In this document: positions 9,417-18,482 of the stretch, in pieces
How positions within the stretch are numbered: the stretch's first letter is position 1
Layout: each line of letters opens with the position of its first letter
Assembly (NCBI RefSeq): GCF_041102575.1
Contig: NZ_JBGCUE010000001.1
Coordinates: 124,001 to 188,000, forward strand
Direction: 5' to 3'
DNA: 64,000 nucleotides
From: Tenuifilum sp. 4138str
Lineage (GTDB): Bacteria > Bacteroidota > Bacteroidia > Bacteroidales > Tenuifilaceae
The notes under the pieces: generated by a model
Seen by the model: only the letters and a program-made list of their open reading frames with translations
Told to the model about the DNA's origin: nothing
Databases searched by the model: none
Made by a program: the position numbers and the translations under genes

Positions 9417-10808
9417 CTATCTCCTTCTAGTAGTTGAAGTTCCGCTTGAATTGCTACTTGATGAACTGCTCGATGATGAACGGGATACAGAGAAATTGCT
9501 GCTAGATGAACCACTACTTGAACTACGGGGGCGTTCATAATCATGGCTGCGGGTTGAAGGTTGTGATGACGATGGGATGCTAACCCTGTTTGGGCGGTTG
9601 TAGGTTGGCGTAGTAGTACGGGTAGGTGTTGTAGTTGATGGGTTACGAGTAATAGTTGACCGTGTTGATGGGTTCTCAACTCTACGGGTACTGTTGTACT
9701 CACCAGAATTACCAGTTCGTGGGCGCTCGTAGGTTGGAGTTGTGCCCCTGCGGGTAGGTTCCGATATGCCAATCTCACGGGTAGGCCGTGATGTCCTTGA
9801 AGATGAAAAATCGCCCGTGCCGTTAGATACTCGAGTTGATGTTCCTCCTCTTCGTACAACAGTTTGATTACCTGTTGAGGTAGTTCGGCCCTCGCCCCTG
9901 CGGGTTTCATAGGTTGGCGTTACTCGTGTTTGAGTTTCACGGGTTGTAACAACTGGGTTTGTTTCAGCAGGAACATCTGTTCTTGATCTACGTGAGGTAA
10001 CTATTTGGCCATCAGCTGGAATGACCGATGTGCTTCTTCCGCCTACATATTGATCGGTATTGTTGGTCGTATTTCCTCTGCGGCCATAGTAGTACCTATT
10101 GCTATTGGGCGTATACTTGTCCCAGTAATAGGTAGCATCGTACCATCCTGACCAGTATGCGTTACTTGCAACGTATGGGGAGTAGTACCATGGATTGTAG
10201 TACCAAGGGTTATAGTACCATGGATCCCAGTAATAACCTAAGTAATATGAGTTCCATGGGTTATAGCCCCATCCGAACCCGAATCCAAAATAGAAACGCG
10301 ACCTTGGCCAACCAAAAGAGTTATAAATGTACCAGGGCTCAACCCATACATTACTTCCCATTACTACAACTCTGTAGTATGAAGGATCGTAAGCCTGGGC
10401 GTAACGCCAGTCGTCGGAATAGTAAACACTCCAGTCTTCAATACCATAGCGCGGGTCCTCAAAGCCCCTTAACCTACGCTCGTACGATTCCTGGTAGCTA
10501 TCGGAAAGTATTCTACGGTAAGGGTTTGGATCTTCTGCCTTGTAAATAACGGTATCGTTTTTGCTGCTATCTTCCAATGCTTTTAAAGCTTCAGCAAATT
10601 TGCCGTCTAACTTATTATACTCTTCCGATTTAGCTGAAGGTGCAACTGGGCTAGCGTTTGTAGCTTGTACTTTAGTAGATTTTGAATTACTTGTTCCATA
10701 TATTTCATCATCCCACGATGATGTATTGCTAACCTGCAGCCCTGCAGAACAGGATGCCAGCATGAAAACTGCGAGGGTGAGCGCTGAATTGAATAACTTG
10801 GTTTTCAT
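9417..10808 (-). CDS. Lipoprotein with aromatic-rich middle and Ser/Thr/Arg-rich tail
   Basis: Function not recognised. The 463-residue product begins with a lipoprotein signal (MKTKLFNSALTLAVFMLASC, lipobox LASC). Residues about 60-150 hold a charged region with many Tyr and Trp; about 150-220 is dominated by Tyr, Trp, Asn and Pro with tandem YYNPW units; the rest is low-complexity Ser/Thr/Arg/Pro ending in long serine runs and RRR. The ATG at 10808 is preceded by GGAGGT, a rare clear Shine-Dalgarno in this window, and is preferred to 10820. It could be a surface or matrix protein; that is inference from composition only. Confidence 0.75.
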   Translation of the reverse strand: MKTKLFNSALTLAVFMLASCSAGLQVSNTSSWDDEIYGTSNSKSTKVQATNASPVAPSAKSEEYNKLDGKFAEALKALEDSSKNDTVIYKAEDPNPYRRILSDSYQESYERRLRGFEDPRYGIEDWSVYYSDDWRYAQAYDPSYYRVVVMGSNVWVEPWYIYNSFGWPRSRFYFGFGFGWGYNPWNSYYLGYYWDPWYYNPWYYNPWYYSPYVASNAYWSGWYDATYYWDKYTPNSNRYYYGRRGNTTNNTDQYVGGRSTSVIPADGQIVTSRRSRTDVPAETNPVVTTRETQTRVTPTYETRRGEGRTTSTGNQTVVRRGGTSTRVSNGTGDFSSSRTSRPTREIGISEPTRRGTTPTYERPRTGNSGEYNSTRRVENPSTRSTITRNPSTTTPTRTTTPTYNRPNRVSIPSSSQPSTRSHDYERPRSSSSGSSSSNFSVSRSSSSSSSSSNSSGTSTTRRR

Positions 10809-10858
10809 ATGCACCTCCATTTAATTAGTTGTTAGGGTTATAATTCATTTTTATTAAT

Positions 10859-10866
10859 TACTTTTG
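10859..10866 (+). promoter_or_regulatory. Bacteroidota -7 promoter element for proS
   Basis: TACTTTTG (TAnnTTTG) 48 bases before the proS ATG; the -33 region (GGTT at 19 bases) is weak. Confidence 0.45.
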
Positions 10867-10914
10867 CCAGTGTTTTCATATTGATTACAGCAAAAATCAT
10901 TCCAATTATTTAAT

Positions 10915-12390
10915 ATGGCAAAGGAAATTACAAGCAGAAGCGAAAATTATTCGCAGTGGTACAACGACATTGTGGTTAAAGCAGGACTGGCCGATTATTC
11001 TGCAGTACGGGGATGTATGGTTATCAAACCATACGGTTATGCCATTTGGGAAAAAATGCGTGACCAACTCGATAGAATGTTTAAGGAAACAGGCCATCAG
11101 AATGCATATTTTCCTCTATTCATCCCAAAATCGTTTTTCAGCCGCGAGGCAGCTCACGTTGAGGGTTTTGCTAAGGAGTGTGCTGTGGTTACACATTACC
11201 GCTTGAAAAACGACCCTAACGGCAAAGGCGTAGTGGTTGATGATGAAGCTAAGCTTGAGGAGGAACTGGTTGTCCGACCCACTTCCGAAACCATAATTTG
11301 GAACACATACAAAACATGGATACAGTCGTATCGCGATTTGCCTATACTAATTAACCAGTGGGCTAACGTAGTGCGCTGGGAGATGCGTACACGCCTGTTT
11401 CTTCGTACTGCTGAATTTTTGTGGCAGGAGGGTCATACCGCCCATGCCACCATGCGGGAAGCCGTAGAGGAAGCCGAACGTATGATAAATGTGTATGCCA
11501 CATTCGCCCGCGAGTGGATGGCAATGCCGGTTGTGGTTGGGAAGAAATCGGAGTCGGAGCGTTTTGCCGGGGCCGTTGATACTTATGCCATTGAAGCGCT
11601 TATGCAGGATGGCAAGGCTTTGCAGGCTGGAACTTCGCATTTCCTTGGGCAAAACTTTGCCAAGGCTTTCGATGTAAAGTTCCTGAACAAGGAGGGGCAA
11701 CAAGAGTATGTTTGGGCTACATCGTGGGGTGTTTCTACCCGCCTTATGGGTGCCCTGGTTATGACCCATTCTGACGATAATGGTTTGGTGCTGCCTCCAA
11801 AACTTGCTCCAACTCAGGTGGTTTTTGTGCCAATCTATAAGAGCGATGAGGAACTATCAGCTATTAGTGAGGTTGTTCACAAGCTAAGATCTCAAATGCA
11901 CTCCAAGGGAATTACCACTTACTACGACGACAGGGATAACTACAAGCCTGGCTTTAAGTTTGCTGAGCATGAAATGCGAGGTGTTCCAGTGAGGGTTGCA
12001 ATTGGTCCAAAGGATATTGAAAAGGGAACAGCCGAGGTGGCTCGTCGCGATACCCTTCAAAAACAATATGTGCCTCAGGAGCAACTTGCCGATACTATAG
12101 TTGCTTTACTTGATGATATTCAGAAAAACCTCTACAACCGGGCATTGGCTTTCCGTGAAAACAATACCGTTAAGGTAGATTCCTACGACGAATTTAAAAA
12201 GATAGTAGCAGAAAAGGGAGGCTTTGTTCTGGCTCATTGGGATGGAACTCCCGAAACCGAGGCCCAGATTAAAGAGGAGACAAAAGCAACTATTCGCTGT
12301 ATTCCGCTCGATATGCCAGAGGAGGAAGGAAAATGCATTTTAACAGGAAAACCATCGAAACGTAGGGCTATTTTTGCTCAAGCTTACTAG
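10915..12390 (+). CDS. proS: Prolyl-tRNA synthetase, short archaeal/eukaryotic-type
   Basis: ProRS charges tRNA-Pro with proline. At 491 residues it lacks the editing insertion of the long bacterial enzyme. The class II motifs are visible: the motif 2 region after [20 protein letters not shown] (about 155-174) with the proline-site [13 protein letters not shown], and a motif 3 region around the conserved [14 protein letters not shown] (about 242-255). The anticodon-binding domain (about 300-400) and the C-terminal domain ending RRAIFAQAY follow. This form is usual in Bacteroidota. It has its own promoter and terminator. Confidence 0.96.
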   Translation: MAKEITSRSENYSQWYNDIVVKAGLADYSAVRGCMVIKPYGYAIWEKMRDQLDRMFKETGHQNAYFPLFIPKSFFSREAAHVEGFAKECAVVTHYRLKNDPNGKGVVVDDEAKLEEELVVRPTSETIIWNTYKTWIQSYRDLPILINQWANVVRWEMRTRLFLRTAEFLWQEGHTAHATMREAVEEAERMINVYATFAREWMAMPVVVGKKSESERFAGAVDTYAIEALMQDGKALQAGTSHFLGQNFAKAFDVKFLNKEGQQEYVWATSWGVSTRLMGALVMTHSDDNGLVLPPKLAPTQVVFVPIYKSDEELSAISEVVHKLRSQMHSKGITTYYDDRDNYKPGFKFAEHEMRGVPVRVAIGPKDIEKGTAEVARRDTLQKQYVPQEQLADTIVALLDDIQKNLYNRALAFRENNTVKVDSYDEFKKIVAEKGGFVLAHWDGTPETEAQIKEETKATIRCIPLDMPEEEGKCILTGKPSKRRAIFAQAY

Positions 12391-12410
12391 TAACCTATGA
12401 GATGTTAAAA

Positions 12411-12437
12411 AAAAGGCTGCAAAACGCAGCCTTTTTT
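12411..12437 (+). terminator. Rho-independent terminator after proS
   Basis: A 10-bp stem AAAAGGCTGC/GCAGCCTTTT (12411-12420, 12426-12435) with a 5-base loop and continuing T's. Confidence 0.85.
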
Positions 12438-12439
12438 GC

Positions 12440-12471
12440 TTTGTTTACTTTTAATATTTAATGTATATTTG
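12440..12471 (+). promoter_or_regulatory. Promoter for the 12493 gene
   Basis: TTTG (12440-12443), a 20-base spacer, then TATATTTG (12464-12471): an exact fit to the Bacteroidota consensus, directly behind the proS terminator and 21 bases before the next ATG. Confidence 0.7.
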
Positions 12472-12492
12472 AAATTCTTAAACTGAATATTT

Positions 12493-13194
12493 ATGGAAAA
12501 CCAAAACACACAACAAAAAATTCAAAATCTACTTGCCGAAAAAGCCATTGTAAAGCAGAAAATTTATGATAATACCCTTGAGGTTTTTGGATTGATTAAG
12601 GAAGTTCTCAAAGAAATTGAGGAAGATTTTAACGATAAGCTTAAGGGGTACGATAAAAGGGTTAAGCTGGAGTACAATGACCGGGGAAAATATGAAGCCG
12701 AATTAAAGGTGGCAGGCGATTTGTTAATTTTCAGTATGCACACCAACGTATTTGAGTTTGACCGCGATCATAGTATATGGAAGCTATCCTATGTCGCCGA
12801 TAATGTTCTTAATTCCTATTGTGGAATTATCAATATATATAACTTTTTGGCCGATTCCTTTAAATACAATAGGCTCGAAGACCTTGGTTATCTGATTGGA
12901 AGAATATTTGTAAACCGTGAGTATCACTACTTTGTGGAAGGGAAACGCCAAATGGGTTTCCTATACAACAATTTTGGTTCAGCGGTTATCGATAAAAAAT
13001 CGTTAAGAGCAATAATTGAAACGGCCATTATGTATGCATTGGAATTCGACTTGCTGGTTCCACCATACGATGTGGTTAAAATAGCTTCGGTAGTGCAGCT
13101 AAATACTAAAATTGAGAATGCTAAGCTGCAAACCGGTAAACGTTTGGGTTTCAGGTTTAACTCCGATGATGTTTTGGAGGAAAAGGAACAATAA
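12493..13194 (+). CDS. Conserved-looking cytoplasmic protein of unknown function
   Basis: Function not recognised. The 233-residue product has no signal peptide or membrane segment. Residues 1-50 are a predicted coiled-coil or helical stretch rich in Lys, Glu and Gln. A mixed alpha/beta middle includes LLIFSMHTNVFEFDRDH and a Tyr-rich segment (YCGIINIYNFLADSFKYNRL), and the C-terminus is acidic. It is followed after 21 bases by the M49-like lipoprotein gene and shares its promoter, so the two probably form an operon. It resembles an uncharacterised Bacteroidota family, but I cannot name a domain. Confidence 0.7.
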   Translation: MENQNTQQKIQNLLAEKAIVKQKIYDNTLEVFGLIKEVLKEIEEDFNDKLKGYDKRVKLEYNDRGKYEAELKVAGDLLIFSMHTNVFEFDRDHSIWKLSYVADNVLNSYCGIINIYNFLADSFKYNRLEDLGYLIGRIFVNREYHYFVEGKRQMGFLYNNFGSAVIDKKSLRAIIETAIMYALEFDLLVPPYDVVKIASVVQLNTKIENAKLQTGKRLGFRFNSDDVLEEKEQ

Positions 13195-13215
13195 TCTATC
13201 AATATAAATTTTATT

Positions 13216-14844
13216 ATGAAAGGGAAAACATTACTACTAGCAGCTGTTGCAACGCTCACAGTAATTGGTTGCAACACAAAAAAAACACAGGAGACCGAAA
13301 TGCAGAAAAAGGTTAACGAATTTGCTCCGGTTGAGCTTAGGGTTGATATAATCAGCCTTTCCGATAAGGAGAAGCAAATGCTTCCTTTACTTTTTGAGAT
13401 AGCCGAAATCATGGATGAACTATTTTGGCTACAAACCTATGGCGATAAGGAAGAACTGCTAAGCAAGATTAACGATGAAGCAACTCGCGACTTTGTAATG
13501 ATAAATTATGGCCCATGGGAAAGGCTTAACGATAACAAACCTTTTGTTGAGGGTTATGGCGAAAAGCCCCTTGGCGCAAATTTTTATCCGAAGGATATGA
13601 CTCGCGAGGAATTTGAAGCCTTTCAGGCTCCCGATAAAACAAGCCTATATACAATTATTATTCGTAATGCCGATAGCAAGCTTGAGTCGGTGCCATACCA
13701 TGTTGCTTACAAGGAAAAAATTGATAAAGCCGCCGATTTACTTCGTAAAGCCGCTGAACTTGCCGAAGATGAAGGACTCAAAAAATATCTCACCCTTCGC
13801 GCCGATGCCTTGCAAACCGATGACTACTTTGCCAGCGACCTGGCATGGATGGATATGAAGACCAATAAAATCGACTTTGTGGTTGGACCAATTGAGAACT
13901 ACGAGGATGCTCTGTTCAACTATAAGGCTGCTTATGAAGCATACATACTTATAAAGGATTTAGACTGGACTCAAAAGATTAACCGTTTTGCTGCACTACT
14001 TCCAAAACTTCAGGAAAGTTTACCAGTTGAACCGGAATACAAAAAAGAAAAGCCCGGTATCGATTCCGATTTAGGTGTTTATGAGGTTGCTTACTATGCA
14101 GGCGATTGCAATTCTGGAAGCAAAACCATTGCTATCAATTTACCCAACGATCCTCGTGTTCACCTGGAAAAGGGTAGCCGCAAGTTGCAACTTAAGAATG
14201 CCATGAAAGCTAAGTTTGAAAAAATTCTACTGCCTATTGGAAATATGCTCATTGTCGAGGAGCAGCGTAATAACATCAAGTTTGATGCTTTTTTTGAGAA
14301 CGTTATGTTCCATGAGGTTGCCCATGGGTTAGGTATCAAAAACCTTGTTAATGGGAAAGGCACAGTTCGTGAGGCATTAAAAGAAATGCATTCCGCTTTG
14401 GAAGAGGGGAAAGCCGATATTCTTGGTCTTTACATGGTATCGCAGCTTGCACAAATGGGCGAACTGCCCGAAAAGGACATGATGGACAACTATGTTACCT
14501 TTGTTGCAGGTATTTTCCGATCGGTAAGGTTTGGTGCAGCTTCGTCGCATGGTAAGGCTAACATGGTTTGCTTTAACTACCTGAAAGAACGTGGCGCTTT
14601 TGAGCGAATTCCAGAAACAGGAACCTATCGTGTCAACTATGAAAAGATGACTGAGGCCATGAATTCATTGGCCAAGGACATTTTAACCCTTCAGGGTAAT
14701 GGCGACTATGCTGCCGTTAAGAAACTCTTTGAGGAGAAAGGATTCATTACCGATGAACTTCAGGCCGATCTGAACAGGGTGGCTGAGGCTAATATCCCAC
14801 GTGATATTAACTGCATTCAGGGAAAAGAGTTGCTGGGTTTATAA
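13216..14844 (+). CDS. M49 (dipeptidyl-peptidase III)-like metallopeptidase, lipoprotein
   Basis: The 542-residue product starts with a lipoprotein signal (lipobox VIGC, Cys about 19). The metal-binding core is HEVAH (366-370) followed by EEGKAD (396-401), the arrangement of the DPP III clan, where the zinc ligands are two His of the first motif and a Glu of the second. Classical M49 enzymes have HEXXXH (such as HELLGH) and EECRAE, so this copy has the one-residue-shorter HEXXH. It probably acts on peptides in the periplasm or at the surface; the specificity is unknown. It is the second gene of a unit that ends at a strong hairpin. Confidence 0.8.
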   Translation: MKGKTLLLAAVATLTVIGCNTKKTQETEMQKKVNEFAPVELRVDIISLSDKEKQMLPLLFEIAEIMDELFWLQTYGDKEELLSKINDEATRDFVMINYGPWERLNDNKPFVEGYGEKPLGANFYPKDMTREEFEAFQAPDKTSLYTIIIRNADSKLESVPYHVAYKEKIDKAADLLRKAAELAEDEGLKKYLTLRADALQTDDYFASDLAWMDMKTNKIDFVVGPIENYEDALFNYKAAYEAYILIKDLDWTQKINRFAALLPKLQESLPVEPEYKKEKPGIDSDLGVYEVAYYAGDCNSGSKTIAINLPNDPRVHLEKGSRKLQLKNAMKAKFEKILLPIGNMLIVEEQRNNIKFDAFFENVMFHEVAHGLGIKNLVNGKGTVREALKEMHSALEEGKADILGLYMVSQLAQMGELPEKDMMDNYVTFVAGIFRSVRFGAASSHGKANMVCFNYLKERGAFERIPETGTYRVNYEKMTEAMNSLAKDILTLQGNGDYAAVKKLFEEKGFITDELQADLNRVAEANIPRDINCIQGKELLGL

Positions 14845-14855
14845 ACCTAAAAATT

Positions 14856-14887
14856 AAGGTCGGATGGTTTGCTTTCCGACCTTTTTT
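14856..14887 (+). terminator. Rho-independent terminator after the M49-like gene
   Basis: A 9-bp stem AAGGTCGGA/TCCGACCTT (14856-14864, 14875-14883), a 10-base loop, then TTTT. Its loop contains the -33 box of the next promoter. Confidence 0.8.
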
Positions 14888-14899
14888 ATTCTATTTTTG
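14868..14899 (+). promoter_or_regulatory. Promoter for the siaB-like gene
   Basis: TTTG (14868-14871), a 20-base spacer, then TATTTTTG (14892-14899), an exact consensus match 24 bases before the ATG. It overlaps the preceding terminator. Confidence 0.7.
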
Positions 14900-14923
14900 A
14901 AAGCAATATAAAATTTCTGGAGT

Positions 14924-15496
14924 ATGAACCTATCATTTAATTTCATTAAATCCGTCTCGAATATTTACGACGAAATGATTGATAATGGATTCTCCCTGGT
15001 TTACCTTGGGGAATTTAGCCATGAGATCACAAAAATGTTTACATCGATGGCGGAATCGGATATGGAAAAAAATAGTGAGGAACGCTCGGTGCAGCGTAAG
15101 GTTTACCACGTTATGGTTGAAACTCTCCAGAATATGAATAAGCATTCCGATGAGATTCAGGAGCGTAATATCGGTAAAGGGTTATTTATCATTGGTAAAA
15201 AACACGATACATACTATATTATTACTTCCAACAAGGTAGCTCGAAAGCATAAGGATCACCTTGAAAACGCACTGATAACCGTTAATAGCGCAACACCCGA
15301 GGAACTCAAGGAGATGTATAAGCGGCAAATTCGCGAAGGAAACCTTTCCGATAAGGGGGGAGCGGGCTTAGGGCTAATTGATATTGCTCGTAAAACAGGT
15401 GAACCATTAAACTACCAATTCCTTCAACTCGACGATCAAAACTTCTTCTTTATCCTTAAAGTTGAAATTAATGCCAAAAAATTTGCTAAGGAGTAA
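14924..15496 (+). CDS. SiaB-family (DUF6272) protein kinase
   Basis: The 190-residue product matches the SiaB-like family: small soluble proteins with a GHKL-type ATP-binding fold that phosphorylate a SiaC partner in place of a classical Ser/Thr kinase. Visible marks are the helix with conserved Glu/Asn in VMVETLQNMNKHS (N-box region, about 65-77) and the glycine-rich lid DKGGAGLGLIDIA (about 147-159). In Pseudomonas, SiaB opposes phosphatase SiaA on SiaC. Here a SiaC-like gene is at 46560 and a SpoIIE-type phosphatase at 51538. An Omp85 gene follows after 16 bases. Confidence 0.82.
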   Translation: MNLSFNFIKSVSNIYDEMIDNGFSLVYLGEFSHEITKMFTSMAESDMEKNSEERSVQRKVYHVMVETLQNMNKHSDEIQERNIGKGLFIIGKKHDTYYIITSNKVARKHKDHLENALITVNSATPEELKEMYKRQIREGNLSDKGGAGLGLIDIARKTGEPLNYQFLQLDDQNFFFILKVEINAKKFAKE

Positions 15497-15512
15497 GCTT
15501 ATTTCTTGATGA

Positions 15513-17351
15513 ATGACTGATTTAAAGTTGTTTTCATATACCCGTGGTAAAACCATCATTGCATTAGTAATGATGGTTTATTTTTCATTTTTTGGATTTA
15601 TTAATTATTCATCTTTTGCACAATCTGAAAGCAACCGGGTTAGTTCTGATAGTATTAAAAAGAAAGAGGATAAAATTTCACAAACCGTATATAAGTGGTT
15701 TGGCCGTCAGAATGTTAATGTTGCACCATTAACCAATGAGGAAACTGTTAACCGTTTCTTGAAGTATGAAGGCAAGGAAATTTCACAGATTAGTATAGTA
15801 CGTTTTGATGCCTTTGGATATTCGGTTTACGATACTACAATTAAACCAGAGAGGAGTATTGAAAAATTTGGGAATAGCTTGCACTTAAAAACCTGGAAAA
15901 AAATTATTCAAAACAACTTGCTTTTCAAGGAAGGCGATAAGGTTGTTCCATTGGATTTGGCTGAAACTGAGCAGTTACTGCGCCAAAGTAACTTCTTTGA
16001 GGATGCCAATATTTTAGTTCAACCCTTGAGCGATTCAAACCATGTGCATGTTTATGTGATTACCAAGGATATTTGGTCAATGTCCGCTGGTGTGCAATAC
16101 TCATCCCCTGAAAAGATGAAACTTGCTTTATCGGAAAGGAACTTTGCGGGTTTAGGTGTTCGAGCTAAAGCAATAGCTTATTATGATAAGACTTTTACAG
16201 ATAAATGGTCGTATCAAGGGGAGTTTGATGTACCAAACTATTTTGGTTCATACATTTCCAGTAGCTTTTTTGTAAGAAAAGGTCATTCCTATGAGACTTA
16301 CCTTATGAGGTTTAACCGTGATTTCTTTGCATCCAAGACTAAGTATGCAGGAGGTATTGAACTTTTAAAGTCCGACGAACCTTACAGGGTTTTCACCGAC
16401 GATTCAGTTATTCAAATTTCTTATCAGTCGCAGGACTGGTGGATTGGCCGATCAGTCAGGGTTAGTAGACGCTCTGGTACCAGTGCCCCTCTAAATCTGG
16501 TTTTTGCATTACGTTACTATAGGCGCGATTACTTTCAATCACCACCGGTTTCTATTTACCTAAATCCAGTATTTCATTCTGCTGAGAATTATGTTGTTTC
16601 GCTGGGGTTGTCCAACCAAAACATTTACCGCTCCAGCTTGTACTTTGGATTTGGGAACACTGAGGATATTCCGGTTGGTTTTAAAATTCAGGCTACAAGC
16701 GGTATTCAGCAAAGTACCTTTCAGCGTCGTTTTTTGATTGGAGGGGAGCTTTCAGCTGCTGAGGTTACACCGTGGGGGTATTTGTTTCTATCGTCAAGGC
16801 TAGGGGGCTATCTTGCTGAGGGGCCAAAGGTAGAGCAGGCTGTTATCAACATTAGAGCGCAGTACTTCTCTAACCTTTACCACATTGGCCGTAATGATAT
16901 TCGCCATTTTATTCGGTACGATTTTACTCGAGGGGCTGCCCGTTTTAGTGGTGAACGGGAGTATGTTGTTTTAACAAACAACTATGGTGTAAGGGGACTT
17001 AGGAGTCCAGACCTTTATGGCCAAACACGATTGATGTTTAACTTTGAGTCCATGTTATACTCACCCCATTACATCTACGGATTTAGACCTGCTTTTTTTG
17101 TTTTTGCCGATTTTGGTATGGTGGGAGAGTCCGATGAGTTAATCTACCAAAACACCCTGTACAGTGGGTTTGGAGTGGGTTTAAGGTTGAAGAATGAAAG
17201 TTTGATATTTCCTACGTTTCTTTTTCGTATTGGTTATTACCCTAAGTTGCCACCCGATGCCGAAGTGGCATACTGGTTTATTTCAACCGAGAACCGAAGG
17301 AATTTTGAGCAATTTAGGATTAAAGAACCATACATTCTTCAATATCAGTAA
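15513..17351 (+). CDS. Omp85/BamA-TamA-like outer-membrane protein
   Basis: The 612-residue product has a signal peptide (hydrophobic stretch about 13-35, cleavage after FAQ at about 37), one clear POTRA-like unit (about 130-190, with LAETEQLLRQSNFFEDANIL) and a C-terminal beta-barrel rich in aromatic residues. The family inserts or secretes barrel proteins or lipids at the outer membrane. It is shorter than BamA (usually five POTRA domains), so a specialised role is likely; the partner is unknown. It lies 16 bases after the SiaB-like gene, probably in one transcript. Confidence 0.82.
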   Translation: MTDLKLFSYTRGKTIIALVMMVYFSFFGFINYSSFAQSESNRVSSDSIKKKEDKISQTVYKWFGRQNVNVAPLTNEETVNRFLKYEGKEISQISIVRFDAFGYSVYDTTIKPERSIEKFGNSLHLKTWKKIIQNNLLFKEGDKVVPLDLAETEQLLRQSNFFEDANILVQPLSDSNHVHVYVITKDIWSMSAGVQYSSPEKMKLALSERNFAGLGVRAKAIAYYDKTFTDKWSYQGEFDVPNYFGSYISSSFFVRKGHSYETYLMRFNRDFFASKTKYAGGIELLKSDEPYRVFTDDSVIQISYQSQDWWIGRSVRVSRRSGTSAPLNLVFALRYYRRDYFQSPPVSIYLNPVFHSAENYVVSLGLSNQNIYRSSLYFGFGNTEDIPVGFKIQATSGIQQSTFQRRFLIGGELSAAEVTPWGYLFLSSRLGGYLAEGPKVEQAVINIRAQYFSNLYHIGRNDIRHFIRYDFTRGAARFSGEREYVVLTNNYGVRGLRSPDLYGQTRLMFNFESMLYSPHYIYGFRPAFFVFADFGMVGESDELIYQNTLYSGFGVGLRLKNESLIFPTFLFRIGYYPKLPPDAEVAYWFISTENRRNFEQFRIKEPYILQYQ

Positions 17352-17413
17352 TATCTATACTTAAAAATTTTTTCATACTGTTTTGTTTCTTAAACAACAT
17401 AAAATTTTGATAT

Positions 17414-18436
17414 ATGACAAAAACTATACTTGTAACCGGTGGAACCGGTTATATTGGTTCATGGGTTGTTAAGGAATTGCTTGAAAAGGGTTATCGCGTA
17501 AGGGTACCTGTTAGGTCGTTTAACAGAAAGGACAAGTACCTGCATCTGCAGAATTTGCCAAATTCCACTAATTTGCTTGAACTTTTTGAGGCTGATTTGC
17601 TGATTCATGGAGCTTTTGATAAAGCAGCTGAGGGTGCCGATGCCATAATACATATGGCCTCGCCATTTACTCTCCGGTTTAAAGACCCGCAACGCGATTT
17701 GGTTGACCCTGCTGTTAAGGGTACAAGGAATGTTTTGGGTGCTGCAAGCAAATCGTCGACAGTGAAAAGGGTAGTGCTAACCTCGAGCGTGGCTGCTGTT
17801 CATGGCGATAATATCGACATGGTGGAACAGAGATTATCCGAGTTTACTGAGGAAAATTATAACACTACAAGTTCATTGAAGCATCAACCTTACTCCTTTT
17901 CAAAAGTTCAGGCTGAGAGGGAGGCATGGCGAATTAATGCGGAACAGAGTAAATGGGAGTTAGTGGTAATAAACCCCGCTTTGGTTCTTGGGCCTTCACT
18001 CGCAGGAAATTCCAATTCGGAAAGCCTTCAAATCATGAAGGATTTGATTTCCGGTAAGTATCGTTTTGGCGCACCTGACCTTTACTTCGGTTTTGTTGAT
18101 GTACGCGATGTTGCTAAAGCACATGTGCTAGCCCTTGAAAACCCTTCTGTTTCAGGTCGATTTATTATTGCTGAACGAGTGGCAAATTTCATGGAACTGG
18201 TTGCAATTATCAACAATAAATTCCCTGGTCAGTTTAAACTCCCCAAAATGGTGGCCCCTAAGTGGTTGCTTTACTTTGTTAGCCCTCTTTTTGGCCTTTC
18301 ACCTAGGTTTGTAGCCCGTAATGTTGGATATCGAATTGCGTTCAATACTAGTAGAAGCAGGCATGAGTTGGGTTTGGGATATACCCCTTTTGAACATACA
18401 GTTGTTGATATGGTGAACCAGTTCAAGAAAAATTAA
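17414..18436 (+). CDS. Extended SDR: NAD(P)-dependent epimerase / aldehyde- or flavanone-type reductase
   Basis: The 340-residue product has the extended short-chain dehydrogenase fold: nucleotide motif GGTGYIG (about 8-14), TSSVAA (about 120) and the catalytic YSFSK (about 156-160). The Arg after the first strand (VPVRS) suggests NADPH. Its closest functional class is the dihydroflavonol-reductase-like aldehyde reductases; the real substrate cannot be read from the sequence. It appears to be a single-gene unit; pabB downstream has its own promoter. Confidence 0.85.
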   Translation: MTKTILVTGGTGYIGSWVVKELLEKGYRVRVPVRSFNRKDKYLHLQNLPNSTNLLELFEADLLIHGAFDKAAEGADAIIHMASPFTLRFKDPQRDLVDPAVKGTRNVLGAASKSSTVKRVVLTSSVAAVHGDNIDMVEQRLSEFTEENYNTTSSLKHQPYSFSKVQAEREAWRINAEQSKWELVVINPALVLGPSLAGNSNSESLQIMKDLISGKYRFGAPDLYFGFVDVRDVAKAHVLALENPSVSGRFIIAERVANFMELVAIINNKFPGQFKLPKMVAPKWLLYFVSPLFGLSPRFVARNVGYRIAFNTSRSRHELGLGYTPFEHTVVDMVNQFKKN

Positions 18437-18469
18437 ACCATCCCCACTCTTCATGAACCCATAATTGGC

Positions 18470-18477
18470 TACCTTTG
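18470..18477 (+). promoter_or_regulatory. -7 promoter element for pabB, almost touching the start codon
   Basis: TACCTTTG with only five bases between it and the ATG at 18483. A TTG start at 18465 would lie upstream of this box, so the ATG is preferred; the transcript would be nearly leaderless. Confidence 0.5.
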
Positions 18478-18482
18478 CGCTT

